DNA of 17,094 nucleotides from Candidatus Pacearchaeota archaeon (GTDB lineage: Archaea > Nanobdellota > Nanobdellia > Pacearchaeales > GW2011-AR1). The stretch is taken from contig PWGL01000142.1 in assembly GCA_003554465.1 (NCBI GenBank), positions 1-17,094 on the forward strand, read 5' to 3'. Position 1 is the stretch's first letter. The number at the start of each line of letters is the position of its first letter. The notes under the pieces are model-generated. The model had not been told where the DNA came from. It saw only the letters and a list, made by a program, of their open reading frames with translations, and did not search any database. Of this stretch, positions 6,955 through 14,168 are shown piece by piece. A program made the position numbers and the translations under genes.

Positions 6955-7914
6955 ATGAAAAGATCTCAGAAACTAAAAGATTTTGTTCAGAAATTGAAAA
7001 AGAAAAAGATATCTGCGAGAAAGACAGTTTTTACATCTTTTATTGTAGATATTCTAGATATAATTTTTAATTTTATTGTAGCTATTATGACAGGAAGTAT
7101 GGTGATGATTGCAGAGACACTACAGGGTTTTGCAGATGTTATTATGGATTTATTTTTAATAATAGGGTTAAGACTGGGAAGGAATGGTGAAGATAGAGAA
7201 CATTCATTTGGACATGGGAAGGAAATTTATTTTTGGGTTCTTCTCGCGTCTTTAGTTATGATATTTTTAACTGCCGGTCTTACTTTATATTTTGGAATAA
7301 GGAGATTTATCTTACCTGAGATAGTTGAAAGAATATTTTTAGCATACATCATATTATCCATAGGGGTAATCTCTAATGCCTATGCTTTTTCAGTCAGTTT
7401 TAGGAGGGTCTTAAACAGAAAAAATCCAAAGAAAATTGTAGATATATTCAAAAATTCTGATCTGATTGCATCAAAAACAACATTTATAGCTGATTTGATT
7501 GGAACTAGCTCATCTTTCTTAGGTTTACTAGCTCTTATTCTTTATAGCGTGACAGGCGACTTGAGATTTGATGCCTTAGGAGCTATAGTTATTGGTCTAG
7601 TTTTATTGTTCCTCTCATTCATGTTACTAAAGAACGCAAAAGAGTTTTTAATTGGAAAGAGTGTTTCAAAAAATCTTGAAGATGAGATGAAAAAAGCTGC
7701 TCTTGAAATTGATGAAGTCAAAGATGTCTTAGAGCTAAAAACTATGTATATAGGTCTGGAAAAAGTCCTAGTTAATATAGATGTTCATCTTGAAGATGAT
7801 TTAGATACAGATACTATTGAAGAGATTATTGATAAGATACAATATAAAATAAAAAAGAGAGTTCCCAAGGTTGTAAATGTTCAGGTCGAGTTAGAAACCC
7901 CTGGGAAAGAATAA
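6955..7914 (+). CDS. Cation diffusion facilitator (CDF) family metal transporter
   Basis: A 319-aa polytopic membrane exporter, probably exchanging a divalent metal ion for protons. Family features: about six hydrophobic helices between 25 and 225; EHSFGHGKE at 82-90 in the loop after helix 2, a match to the EHPFGYG-like subgroup; FDALGAIVIG at 205-214 starting helix 6; and a C-terminal cytoplasmic ferredoxin-like domain (about 236-319, with VNIDVHLEDDL). The length is normal. Odd: the membrane metal sites, usually H/DxxxD in helices 2 and 5, read Q57xxxD61 and T176xxxD180, so both first ligands are replaced while both Asp remain. Metal specificity therefore cannot be predicted; Zn, Mn or Fe are all possible. 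It is monocistronic with its own TATA-like box. The family is certain. Confidence 0.92.
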   Translation: MKRSQKLKDFVQKLKKKKISARKTVFTSFIVDILDIIFNFIVAIMTGSMVMIAETLQGFADVIMDLFLIIGLRLGRNGEDREHSFGHGKEIYFWVLLASLVMIFLTAGLTLYFGIRRFILPEIVERIFLAYIILSIGVISNAYAFSVSFRRVLNRKNPKKIVDIFKNSDLIASKTTFIADLIGTSSSFLGLLALILYSVTGDLRFDALGAIVIGLVLLFLSFMLLKNAKEFLIGKSVSKNLEDEMKKAALEIDEVKDVLELKTMYIGLEKVLVNIDVHLEDDLDTDTIEEIIDKIQYKIKKRVPKVVNVQVELETPGKE

Positions 7915-8005
7915 AAAGTAGAAACTACGAAAATTTAAATAAATGAAATCTTAAGAATTATGGGGTATTTTGGTAATAAAAATTTTTGAATAGATGACCG
8001 AAAAC

Positions 8006-8017
8006 TATTTAAATAAA
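8006..8017 (+). promoter_or_regulatory. BRE/TATA promoter of the RCC1-repeat gene
   Basis: CCGAAAAC (BRE-like) followed by TATTTAAATAAA, centred about 24 nt before the ATG at 8035. A second, similar box (CGAAAATTTAAATAAA, about 7928-7943) lies about 70 nt upstream and would give a leader of roughly 75 nt, or a short separate transcript. The proximal copy fits a leaderless start. Confidence 0.5.
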
Positions 8018-8034
8018 TTAAATCTATGTGAAAT

Positions 8035-9708
8035 ATGAAAAGAGGATTAGATAGTATGTTTTCAAAAAAAAGTTTCTATATAGTTTTAGGTTTGTTAGTT
8101 TTTGGAATTGTCGCTGGAGCAGTTTATGCTGTGGAATATCATTATGCAGATGAGATTTTTGTAAATATTGAGGGGGTAGATGATCCTATGACTCTTCAAG
8201 AAGCTATAGATGAGGGGGAGATAGGTGGGGTTGAAGATGGAGATATAGAAGTTGATGATAGTGACAAAGTTAAGAAGGTTGCAAGAACATCATATGCCAC
8301 TTGTCTATTAATGAAAGATGGAAAAGTTAAATGTACAGGACATAATGGTGTAGGGCAGGTTGGTATAGGGACTCGTCCTAGCGGAAGCACATATCATTTC
8401 AGAACAGTTGCGCTGGGAGATTGGATAGAAGCAACAAATATACATGGTATGGGAAGATCATTTTTTATAGAATATGAAGATAATTCCGGGCAAACACGAC
8501 TAATGGCATGGGGTAGGAATAGTCATGGAGGGCTAGGTGTGGGAGATACAAATCATAAATATGTTCCTACAAGAGTACTAGGGGGATTATTGAATTTAAA
8601 ACAATTTGCGGTTTCAGATAATAGTAGGAATCATGGGAAACAACAGCATAGATGTGCGCTTCTAGATGATGGTAAAGTGAGGTGTTGGGGATACAATGCT
8701 AGAGGACAAGTAGGAGATGGAAGCACAACTCAAAGAACTACTCCTCGGTATGTAATAAATGAGGATGGAGAACATTTAGAAAATGTTGAGAGAGTGTTTG
8801 TAGGAGGTTATTATACTTATGGATATAGTTGTGCATTAGTAAGAGAAGATACAGAAGATTTAGTTCCTTATTGTTGGGGAAGTAACAGTCACGGACAACT
8901 GGGGATAGCTCAAAATGAACACCGTAATTATGCTAGCCGTATTTATCTTCCCAGCGGACTAGCTAACAAAAATTTTGTTAATATGTCTTTAACAGGTCAG
9001 GCATATCCTACAACTTGTGCAGTGGTTGGTAGTGAAGACCGAGAGGAAAGAGATAGAGAAGTTTGGTGTTGGGGGAGGAATAATAGAGGACAAGTGGGAA
9101 ATGGGGAAACTGGAACGAATGAATATAAACCTCAAAATGTAGACGTTCCCAATGCTAGATATACTAGAAATGTTTTTACGGAGAGAGATTTATCATGTGC
9201 GATAGTATTTGCCGGAGATGTTTATTGTTGGGGGAGGAGTTCGAGAGGATCGAGAGGTGACGGAACATGTACTACAAATCATGGATACCCCGAACAAGTT
9301 ATGTATGGGTCAGGATCTGGTTATAGACTTCGTAGAGTTACAGATTTACAAATAATTTCGGGAGGTTATGGCTATACAAGTGTTTGTGCTCTTATACATC
9401 CAGATGACCATTTTAATGGAGGACATGTTTATTGTTGGGGAGATAATGCTAGAGGACAGCTTGGAAGAGGGTATTCAGGAACAAGTTGTGGTTCAAATGA
9501 CGTAGAATACGCTAGGCCTGTCTTGGGAATTGATAATGCTGTTGCTATTTATGGCGATAAGGCAAGGAAAAACGGCTATGAACAGTCATATTGTGCTCTT
9601 TTAGAGACAGGAGATGTAAAATGTTGGGGATACAACCATCATGGACAAATAGGAACCGGAGCCAGTGAGACACATATAAATGTACCAACAAAACCAATTA
9701 TTAACTAA
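8035..9708 (+). CDS. Secreted/anchored RCC1-repeat beta-propeller protein
   Basis: A 557-aa surface protein. Residues 1-33 are a basic start plus a hydrophobic segment (about 14-32), either a signal peptide or an N-terminal anchor. Residues 38-75 include DPMTLQEAIDEGEIGG and an acidic linker. From about 80 to the end are eight RCC1-type units, each with a WG(x)N/S(x2)G-type turn, at about 101, 159, 218, 281, 346, 399, 468 and 531. Seven units carry a Cys pair, xCALx...VxCWG: 90/100, 207/217, 266/280, 328/345, 388/398, 451/467 and 520/530. The second unit lacks both. Such Cys-paired RCC1 repeats occur in secreted bacterial proteins and suit disulfide-stabilised blades outside the cell. The nuclear RCC1 role does not apply. 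Inference: a surface adhesin or protein-binding scaffold. The fold is confident, the partner unknown. Confidence 0.88.
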   Translation: MKRGLDSMFSKKSFYIVLGLLVFGIVAGAVYAVEYHYADEIFVNIEGVDDPMTLQEAIDEGEIGGVEDGDIEVDDSDKVKKVARTSYATCLLMKDGKVKCTGHNGVGQVGIGTRPSGSTYHFRTVALGDWIEATNIHGMGRSFFIEYEDNSGQTRLMAWGRNSHGGLGVGDTNHKYVPTRVLGGLLNLKQFAVSDNSRNHGKQQHRCALLDDGKVRCWGYNARGQVGDGSTTQRTTPRYVINEDGEHLENVERVFVGGYYTYGYSCALVREDTEDLVPYCWGSNSHGQLGIAQNEHRNYASRIYLPSGLANKNFVNMSLTGQAYPTTCAVVGSEDREERDREVWCWGRNNRGQVGNGETGTNEYKPQNVDVPNARYTRNVFTERDLSCAIVFAGDVYCWGRSSRGSRGDGTCTTNHGYPEQVMYGSGSGYRLRRVTDLQIISGGYGYTSVCALIHPDDHFNGGHVYCWGDNARGQLGRGYSGTSCGSNDVEYARPVLGIDNAVAIYGDKARKNGYEQSYCALLETGDVKCWGYNHHGQIGTGASETHINVPTKPIIN

Positions 9709-9729
9709 AATGAATGTGGAAAAAGATAT

Positions 9730-10032
9730 ATGGAGAATAGTGCACAATCTGTAGAAGAGGGAGGAGATAGTTCTAGTTCGGGGAAAATAATCCTAATTCT
9801 AAGTGTGATACTAATTTTTTTGATTTTAGTTATTGCAGGAGTTTTCCTCACCGTTTATTTAACAAGAGATGATGTTGAGGATGAAGAGATGGATGAAGAT
9901 GACTATAGTGATGCGATGAGTAGTGTAAGCGATCATGCTGATGAGGATGTTGATGACTACGAGGAAGATTCTGTTGAGGATGATATTGAGGATGACGATG
10001 ATGAGGATGAGATAGAAGATAGTTTTGAGTGA
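9730..10032 (+). CDS. Single-pass membrane protein with hyperacidic tail
   Basis: A 100-aa protein of no recognised family. Residues 1-18 are a Ser/Gly/Glu-rich hydrophilic start, about 19-44 form one strongly hydrophobic helix, and 46-100 are an acidic tail in which 34 of 55 residues are Asp or Glu and only Arg46 is basic. The tail includes a run of four consecutive Asp. The ATG is 21 nt after the RCC1-repeat gene stops and no promoter is visible between them, so co-transcription is likely. Topology is uncertain because charged residues flank the helix weakly. If the tail faces out, it could bind cations or offer a charged surface next to the RCC1 protein. It could also be an expressed but poorly conserved small membrane protein. 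Confidence 0.6.
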   Translation: MENSAQSVEEGGDSSSSGKIILILSVILIFLILVIAGVFLTVYLTRDDVEDEEMDEDDYSDAMSSVSDHADEDVDDYEEDSVEDDIEDDDDEDEIEDSFE

Positions 10033-10081
10033 TTAAACTGATTTCTTATATATTATATATAGATATGTCTTAAACATAAAG

Positions 10082-10093
10082 ATATTTAAAATA
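10082..10093 (+). promoter_or_regulatory. TATA-like promoter of the archaease gene
   Basis: ATATTTAAAATA is centred about 25 nt before the ATG at 10112, leaving no space for a leader. The preceding gene ends at 10032, so archaease appears to be transcribed on its own. Confidence 0.5.
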
Positions 10094-10111
10094 GTTTTTT
10101 ATCAATTAAAT

Positions 10112-10540
10112 ATGGGAAAATATAAATTTCTTGAGCATACTGCGGATGTAAAGTTTCAGGCATTTGGAAAAACACTTGATGAGACATTTATTTCAGCAGG
10201 AAATGCCTTAAACGAAACTATAAAAGATAATATAGGGGTTTTAAAAAAAGAAAAGAAATCAATCAATGTTGAAAATAAAGATTTAGAAGGATTATTATAT
10301 GATTTTTTAGAAGAATTCCTATTTTTACTTGATGCTGAGGGTTTTTTAACTTCAGAAATTCAAGAGGTCAAAATCAATAACGATAATAATGGTGAAAGTT
10401 ATAAGTTGAAAGCAATAATTTTAGGTGATAAAGCCAAAAATTACAAATTTTCAAATGATGTAAAAGCAATAACTTATAGTGAGATGGAAGTTAAAAAAGG
10501 AAAAGAGGGCTGGATATGTCAGGTAGTTTTAGATGTTTAG
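10112..10540 (+). CDS. Archaease (RtcB activator, tRNA-splicing ligase partner)
   Basis: A 142-aa cytoplasmic protein that speeds guanylylation of RtcB and supports multiple turnovers and broader NTP use. It matches the family end to end: the start YKFLEHTADVKFQAFGKTLDETF contains the conserved HTAD with metal-binding Asp12; the middle has LEGLLYDFLEEFLFLLDAE; the C-terminus has AITYSEMEV and ends GWICQVVLDV, with the family's near-terminal Asp at 141. The length is typical (about 140). The ATG fits both the family N-terminus and the leaderless promoter. Its substrate enzyme RtcB is encoded about 3.6 kb downstream; the two are not adjacent because a two-gene surface-protein operon lies between them. 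Composition is Lys-rich and not markedly acidic, unlike the neighbouring secreted proteins. Confidence 0.96.
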   Translation: MGKYKFLEHTADVKFQAFGKTLDETFISAGNALNETIKDNIGVLKKEKKSINVENKDLEGLLYDFLEEFLFLLDAEGFLTSEIQEVKINNDNNGESYKLKAIILGDKAKNYKFSNDVKAITYSEMEVKKGKEGWICQVVLDV

Positions 10541-10612
10541 AATAAGGATTGAGAGATTATAAATATGCTGTAATGGTTTATAAAAAATTCTCCGAAATTT
10601 TATAGGACAAAG

Positions 10613-10621
10613 TTTATAAAG
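10613..10621 (+). promoter_or_regulatory. Promoter of surface operon A (twin of the one at 15551)
   Basis: TTTATAAAG starts 29 nt before the ATG at 10642. It belongs to a 16-base stretch, TTTATAAAGATTGTTT (10613-10628), that recurs exactly at 15551-15566, also 29 nt before an ATG. TAT and the ATGAAAA start region are shared too. The spacing implies a leaderless transcript. Another BRE/TATA-like box (CCGAAATTTTATA, about 10592-10604) lies just upstream. Confidence 0.55.
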
Positions 10622-10641
10622 ATTGTTTTTATCATTTTCAT

Positions 10642-12840
10642 ATGAAAAAAGAGTTGAAAAAATTGTTGGTTTTTTTATTATTAGTTGTATTTTTAGTTAG
10701 TTCTCTAGCTATTCCTATACTATCAATAGAAGATTGGCCACCTGAAGGTTTTAATGGCCCAAGCCAAATAATTATGAGATTATCTAGTGAGACAAATGCT
10801 CATGGAGAATTAGCATATTATGAGACAGATGATCCACACCCAATAGATATTAATTATGAAGATAAATTCGGGGAAGATTATGAAGGAGAGAATCCTTATC
10901 AATGTATAGGATCCAATAGAATTTTAGGTTTAAGCTCTGAAACAAATGCCCATGCAGAAAGTCCTTCTAGCTATTTCTATGATAATGATATTTGTTACGG
11001 GAATTTGCAGTGCCAGGTAAGAGATTCTTGTAAAGATGAAGAAGAATTTGTTGTTGCATTGTCTAGAAACCATAATGCTCATTTGAACGAAGAGCAAGAA
11101 AGTGGTTATTACAATGTTTGTTGTAGCGTAGGGGCTGTTTCTGACCCTGCATATGACTTAACAATAGGTATTGAGGGGGAGGGGGAAACAACACCTTCTG
11201 AAGGAACCCATACATATAACGAAGGTTTAACAGTCAAAGTTAGCGAGGAATCAGAAGATGGCTGGAGATTAGATAAATTTGAGGGTGATTGCAAGGGGAA
11301 AATATGCATACTAGATATGAATAGAAACAGAAATGTAAAAACAATTTTTGTTCCAGAAGAAGAAGATGATAAAACGCTTAAGGTAGATATTGATGGAGTT
11401 GGTAGTAGTAATCCTCCGGAAGGGACTCATATATATAGCGATGGTGAAGAGGTAGAATTTACTGATATAACTCCTGGAGATGGTTGGAAATTTGTTGAGT
11501 TTGAAGGAGATTGCGAGGGTCAGTCCTGTACATTAGATATGGATGAGAATAAGGAAGTTACATTGATATTTAGACCAATGGGGGAAGATGACAAGTCTCT
11601 TAAAGTAAACATTATAGGAGAAGGTAGTAGTAATCCTCCGGAAGGGACTCATATATATAGCGATGGTGAAGAGGTAGAATTTACTGATATAACTCCTGGA
11701 AATGGTTGGAAATTTGTTGAGTTTGAAGGAGATTGCGAGGGTCAGTCCTGTACATTAGATATGGATGAGAATAAGGAAGTTATATTGATATTTGAAGAGG
11801 AAGTACTGCCTACAGGAGATGCATACTGGGCAGATATGAATGATGACCCTATTGAAGAAGCAAGTGTAGAGCAAGGAGTAAAGCTCATTGTAGATTATGC
11901 GCCATTCGAAGGTGAAAATATAGAATTTACAATTTATAAAGAAGGAGTTGTAGGTGATAAAGAAATTGATGACAAGCAATCTGATGATGGGTTTGTTACA
12001 TGGAAGGCCGGAAAAGAAAATGGTGATTTTGAAGAAGGAGATTATTATTTTGAAGCCGAATCTACAGATGGTAATAAAATAGATTCTAGCGATTATGAAA
12101 ATTATGGTGTCTTAAGTGTTTCAGAGCCAGAAATAGTTTATCCTGTAGATGTAGAGATTAGTTCTCCTTCTGACGGAGATAAGTTCAGAAAAGAGGGGGA
12201 GATAGAATTTGAGGCAAATATAGAGAGTGAAGGTAGTGATGTAAGAATAAAATGGGATTTTGGTGACGGGAATGAGATTATAAGGAAAAATTGCATGACT
12301 ACTGGAGATTGTAATGTTTCTCATAGTTATGATTCTGCAGGAGGATTTAATGTTATAGCTAAAGTAGAAGAGATGGGTAGAGAGAGCCCTCAAAAAGATT
12401 CGGACTATATTGCTATTAGTGTTTATAAAAAAGATTTAAGTATTGTTCCGGAAATTACTCTTCCAGAACCGGATAAAGTGATCTATGGTACCGGTTTTGT
12501 TGATTTTGATGTTAGCAATAGCTATGTTGCAAACTGCACATCTTTAGGTTCTTGTACTGTTCCAAGTGATACTCCTGGTGGTGGAACAGAAATAAATGTA
12601 GATGACTGTTACACTGTAGATGATTCCGATTTGGGAGATTTAAAGTGTTTCAAATATCCAAAAGACTGGATAGGTGAGGACGGAGGTTATGATTTATGGT
12701 TTAAATGGGAATTTAGCGACAATGAAAAAAGAGAAGGGAATTGGACTGGCAATTATGACGAAGTTGTCGAATTTGAAAGATATTTCGGAACTTCAGGTCG
12801 CCACTGGAGTAAATTAAAAATGGGTTATGAGAAAAAATGA
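10642..12840 (+). CDS. Secreted multidomain surface protein: NAH-motif units, InlB-like repeats, PKD
   Basis: A 732-aa extracellular protein. A signal peptide covers about 1-28 (KKELKK, then a Leu/Val-rich core). Three copies of an unnamed unit follow with core L-S-x-x-T/H-N-A-H, at 47-54, 97-104 and 140-147; each ends in a Tyr/Cys segment (Cys88, Cys118, Cys160/161). Next come three divergent InlB B-repeat-like modules (about 171-236, 245-311 and 319-385), each with a GDCxGxxC pair and 'GTHxYxxGxxV'; the last two are nearly identical even in DNA. About 390-495 is a beta-rich linker. A PKD domain lies at about 502-595 (WDFGDG at 538-543, HSYDSAGGFNV). The C-terminal about 130 residues are PKD-like and Cys-containing. 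There is no C-terminal anchor, so it may be released or held by its partner, which overlaps by 4 nt. Likely an adhesin or surface-layer component; ligand unknown. Confidence 0.82.
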   Translation: MKKELKKLLVFLLLVVFLVSSLAIPILSIEDWPPEGFNGPSQIIMRLSSETNAHGELAYYETDDPHPIDINYEDKFGEDYEGENPYQCIGSNRILGLSSETNAHAESPSSYFYDNDICYGNLQCQVRDSCKDEEEFVVALSRNHNAHLNEEQESGYYNVCCSVGAVSDPAYDLTIGIEGEGETTPSEGTHTYNEGLTVKVSEESEDGWRLDKFEGDCKGKICILDMNRNRNVKTIFVPEEEDDKTLKVDIDGVGSSNPPEGTHIYSDGEEVEFTDITPGDGWKFVEFEGDCEGQSCTLDMDENKEVTLIFRPMGEDDKSLKVNIIGEGSSNPPEGTHIYSDGEEVEFTDITPGNGWKFVEFEGDCEGQSCTLDMDENKEVILIFEEEVLPTGDAYWADMNDDPIEEASVEQGVKLIVDYAPFEGENIEFTIYKEGVVGDKEIDDKQSDDGFVTWKAGKENGDFEEGDYYFEAESTDGNKIDSSDYENYGVLSVSEPEIVYPVDVEISSPSDGDKFRKEGEIEFEANIESEGSDVRIKWDFGDGNEIIRKNCMTTGDCNVSHSYDSAGGFNVIAKVEEMGRESPQKDSDYIAISVYKKDLSIVPEITLPEPDKVIYGTGFVDFDVSNSYVANCTSLGSCTVPSDTPGGGTEINVDDCYTVDDSDLGDLKCFKYPKDWIGEDGGYDLWFKWEFSDNEKREGNWTGNYDEVVEFERYFGTSGRHWSKLKMGYEKK
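11401..11571 (+). repeat. 171-bp near-perfect direct repeat, copy 1
   Basis: Matches 11623-11793 at 169 of 171 positions by direct reading, at an offset of 222 nt (74 codons). The two differences are G/A at codon 280 (Asp/Asn) and C/T at codon 307 (Thr/Ile). The flanking bases diverge sharply. This indicates recent duplication or gene conversion between adjacent InlB-like modules. Confidence 0.95.
11623..11793 (+). repeat. 171-bp near-perfect direct repeat, copy 2
   Basis: Second copy of the direct repeat starting at 11401, encoding the third InlB-like module of the same protein. It is a likely site for copy-number change by recombination or slippage, and for short-read assembly collapse. 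Confidence 0.95.
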
Positions 12841-13910
12841 AAAAGGCAAAACTTTATTTATTTTTGTTTGCTCTTATAGTTTTATTTATGGCGTTTCCAA
12901 TGGTGGTAGGTATAGAATGGGGAGGAGAAACAGCTACTGATGTGGAAGTTGTTATAGATAATTTAGAGTGCGACCATTCAAGCCAAGAATGGAGAGAGCC
13001 CAATTTATTATTCTTAAGTTCAGGGTGGAATGATAATATTCAATTTGATGAACTTTCTGAAGGCGGAGATATTGATGAGATATTAGGTAGTTTTTTATTT
13101 GAAGATGGTGATGAAATTGAGGAAGATGGTAGTGGGGAAACTGCAACTCATGATGGGGATGATTGGGACGGAGATCTAACTGAAATTTCTCCAGAAAAGA
13201 AGTACTATATAAAAGTTTCCGAAAATGTTATTGTCCCAGTTTATGATAAAGAGGGAGAAGTAGTTATGTTGTCTTCAGACAGTTCAAATAACTGCTATAG
13301 GGATGAATATGATGGGGGGACTTGTTGCTCTTACGGGTATGAATGTGTAGAAGAAGGAGGGGATTGGAAATGTAAACCCGAGGAAAATCCAAGTGATATG
13401 TGTGGTAGCTATGAAACTTCGGAAGAGTGTGGGGATTTTACAAAAGCTGTTGCTGAAAAATCTGTTAAAAGTAATTACGGAAGTGATTTTTGTGGATCTA
13501 GTGGGCCTGAGTATACTAAAAATAGTAAAACTTGTAAAGACATCGTAAAGCCTTGTTATTGTGAATGGTATGATGGAGGATGCGTGTCTTCATGGAATAT
13601 AACCGCCAGATGTGAAAATGATGAAATAACAGACACAGGGATAGGAAAATGTAAAACATCTTATTCAGATATTGAGGATAACTGTGATACTACAGGTTAT
13701 ATGAGATATACAATTTCTACCGAATGGGAGGGAGATGATAATCACCTTAAAAAGACGACATGCGAAGATAAAGACGGAAAAAAAATACAAATGAGATGTG
13801 TTCCTAGAACCTTGCTAAGTTTCCTTAGTTTTGTTAGTCTAATATTGGCGCTAATTTTGATAACTTTGTTCTATACCACTTTCAGAGGTAAAGATAGGAA
13901 AAATAATTAA
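12837..13910 (+). CDS. Cys-rich secreted protein with C-terminal membrane anchor
   Basis: A 357-aa protein, family not recognised. A signal peptide is expected at about 1-25 (MKKAKLYLFLFALIVLFMAF). The acidic domain at about 26-150 has one Cys (45). Residues 153-321 hold 17 more Cys, including CC at 163/164, CYC at 240-242 and a CEW..GGC segment, so many disulfides are expected. A hydrophobic helix at about 325-346, followed by a short basic tail (FRGKDRKNN), forms a typical C-in stop-transfer anchor. The start overlaps the stop of the upstream 732-aa protein by ATGA, so translation is coupled and the products are made in fixed ratio. Inference: a membrane-anchored partner that retains the unanchored upstream protein on the surface. 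The Cys-rich part resembles repeat domains of DPANN surface proteins only in general style. Confidence 0.75.
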   Translation: MKKAKLYLFLFALIVLFMAFPMVVGIEWGGETATDVEVVIDNLECDHSSQEWREPNLLFLSSGWNDNIQFDELSEGGDIDEILGSFLFEDGDEIEEDGSGETATHDGDDWDGDLTEISPEKKYYIKVSENVIVPVYDKEGEVVMLSSDSSNNCYRDEYDGGTCCSYGYECVEEGGDWKCKPEENPSDMCGSYETSEECGDFTKAVAEKSVKSNYGSDFCGSSGPEYTKNSKTCKDIVKPCYCEWYDGGCVSSWNITARCENDEITDTGIGKCKTSYSDIEDNCDTTGYMRYTISTEWEGDDNHLKKTTCEDKDGKKIQMRCVPRTLLSFLSFVSLILALILITLFYTTFRGKDRKNN

Positions 13911-13953
13911 AACGAAAGAATCATGTTAAGATTATAATCTTTGAGATAGTTAA

Positions 13954-14079
13954 ATATATTCAGATAAATATAAAAAATATTCTTTAAAATCAGATAAAAA
14001 TACTATTAAATTGTTAAGTGAAGTTGAAAATTCAAAAGATTTAGAGAAAAAAGAACAAATAGTTAATAGAATATTCTAA
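13954..14079 (+). other. Short open frame without a start codon (possible gene remnant)
   Basis: The 258-nt gap before rtcB includes a 41-codon open frame, rich in Lys, Glu and Leu (KLLSEVENSKDLEKKEQIVN and on), bounded by TAA codons and without ATG, GTG or TTG at its beginning. The helix-like composition hints at a decayed gene 3' end, but AT-rich chance reading is equally possible. The rest of the gap shows only promoter-like A/T boxes (for example near 13948-13958). Confidence 0.15.
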
Positions 14080-14104
14080 AACGAAGAGAATTGATCGCAA
14101 AAAG

Positions 14105-14114
14105 AATTAAATAC
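14105..14114 (+). promoter_or_regulatory. BRE/TATA-like box upstream of rtcB
   Basis: GCAAAAAG followed by AATTAAATACT resembles BRE plus TATA and would start transcription near 14135-14140, giving a leader of about 30 nt with no SD site. A weaker A-rich box (14141-14152) sits at the leaderless distance used by other genes here, so the actual promoter is undecided. Confidence 0.3.
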
Positions 14115-14168
14115 TCTCTTGAATTAAATTTAAGATAAGTAATTAAAAAATAATCAAAATAAAATAAG

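Noticed and set aside
8035..9708. True RCC1 chromatin/GTPase exchange factor
   Set aside because: The N-terminal hydrophobic segment and Cys-paired blades indicate an extracytoplasmic protein; RCC1 repeats are widely reused as generic propellers.
11401..11793. CRISPR-like or mobile-element repeat
   Set aside because: The repeat is in-frame coding sequence with only two copies and no spacers or terminal inverted repeats.
11755..12393. Two minus-strand open frames inside the 732-aa protein gene
   Set aside because: They are shadows of acidic coding sequence, rich in Ile/Phe/Tyr, with no recognisable domains.
13911..14168. tRNA or structured RNA in the largest intergenic gap
   Set aside because: The region is very AT-rich; I found no cloverleaf, T-loop-like GGTTCNA element or strong GC stem.
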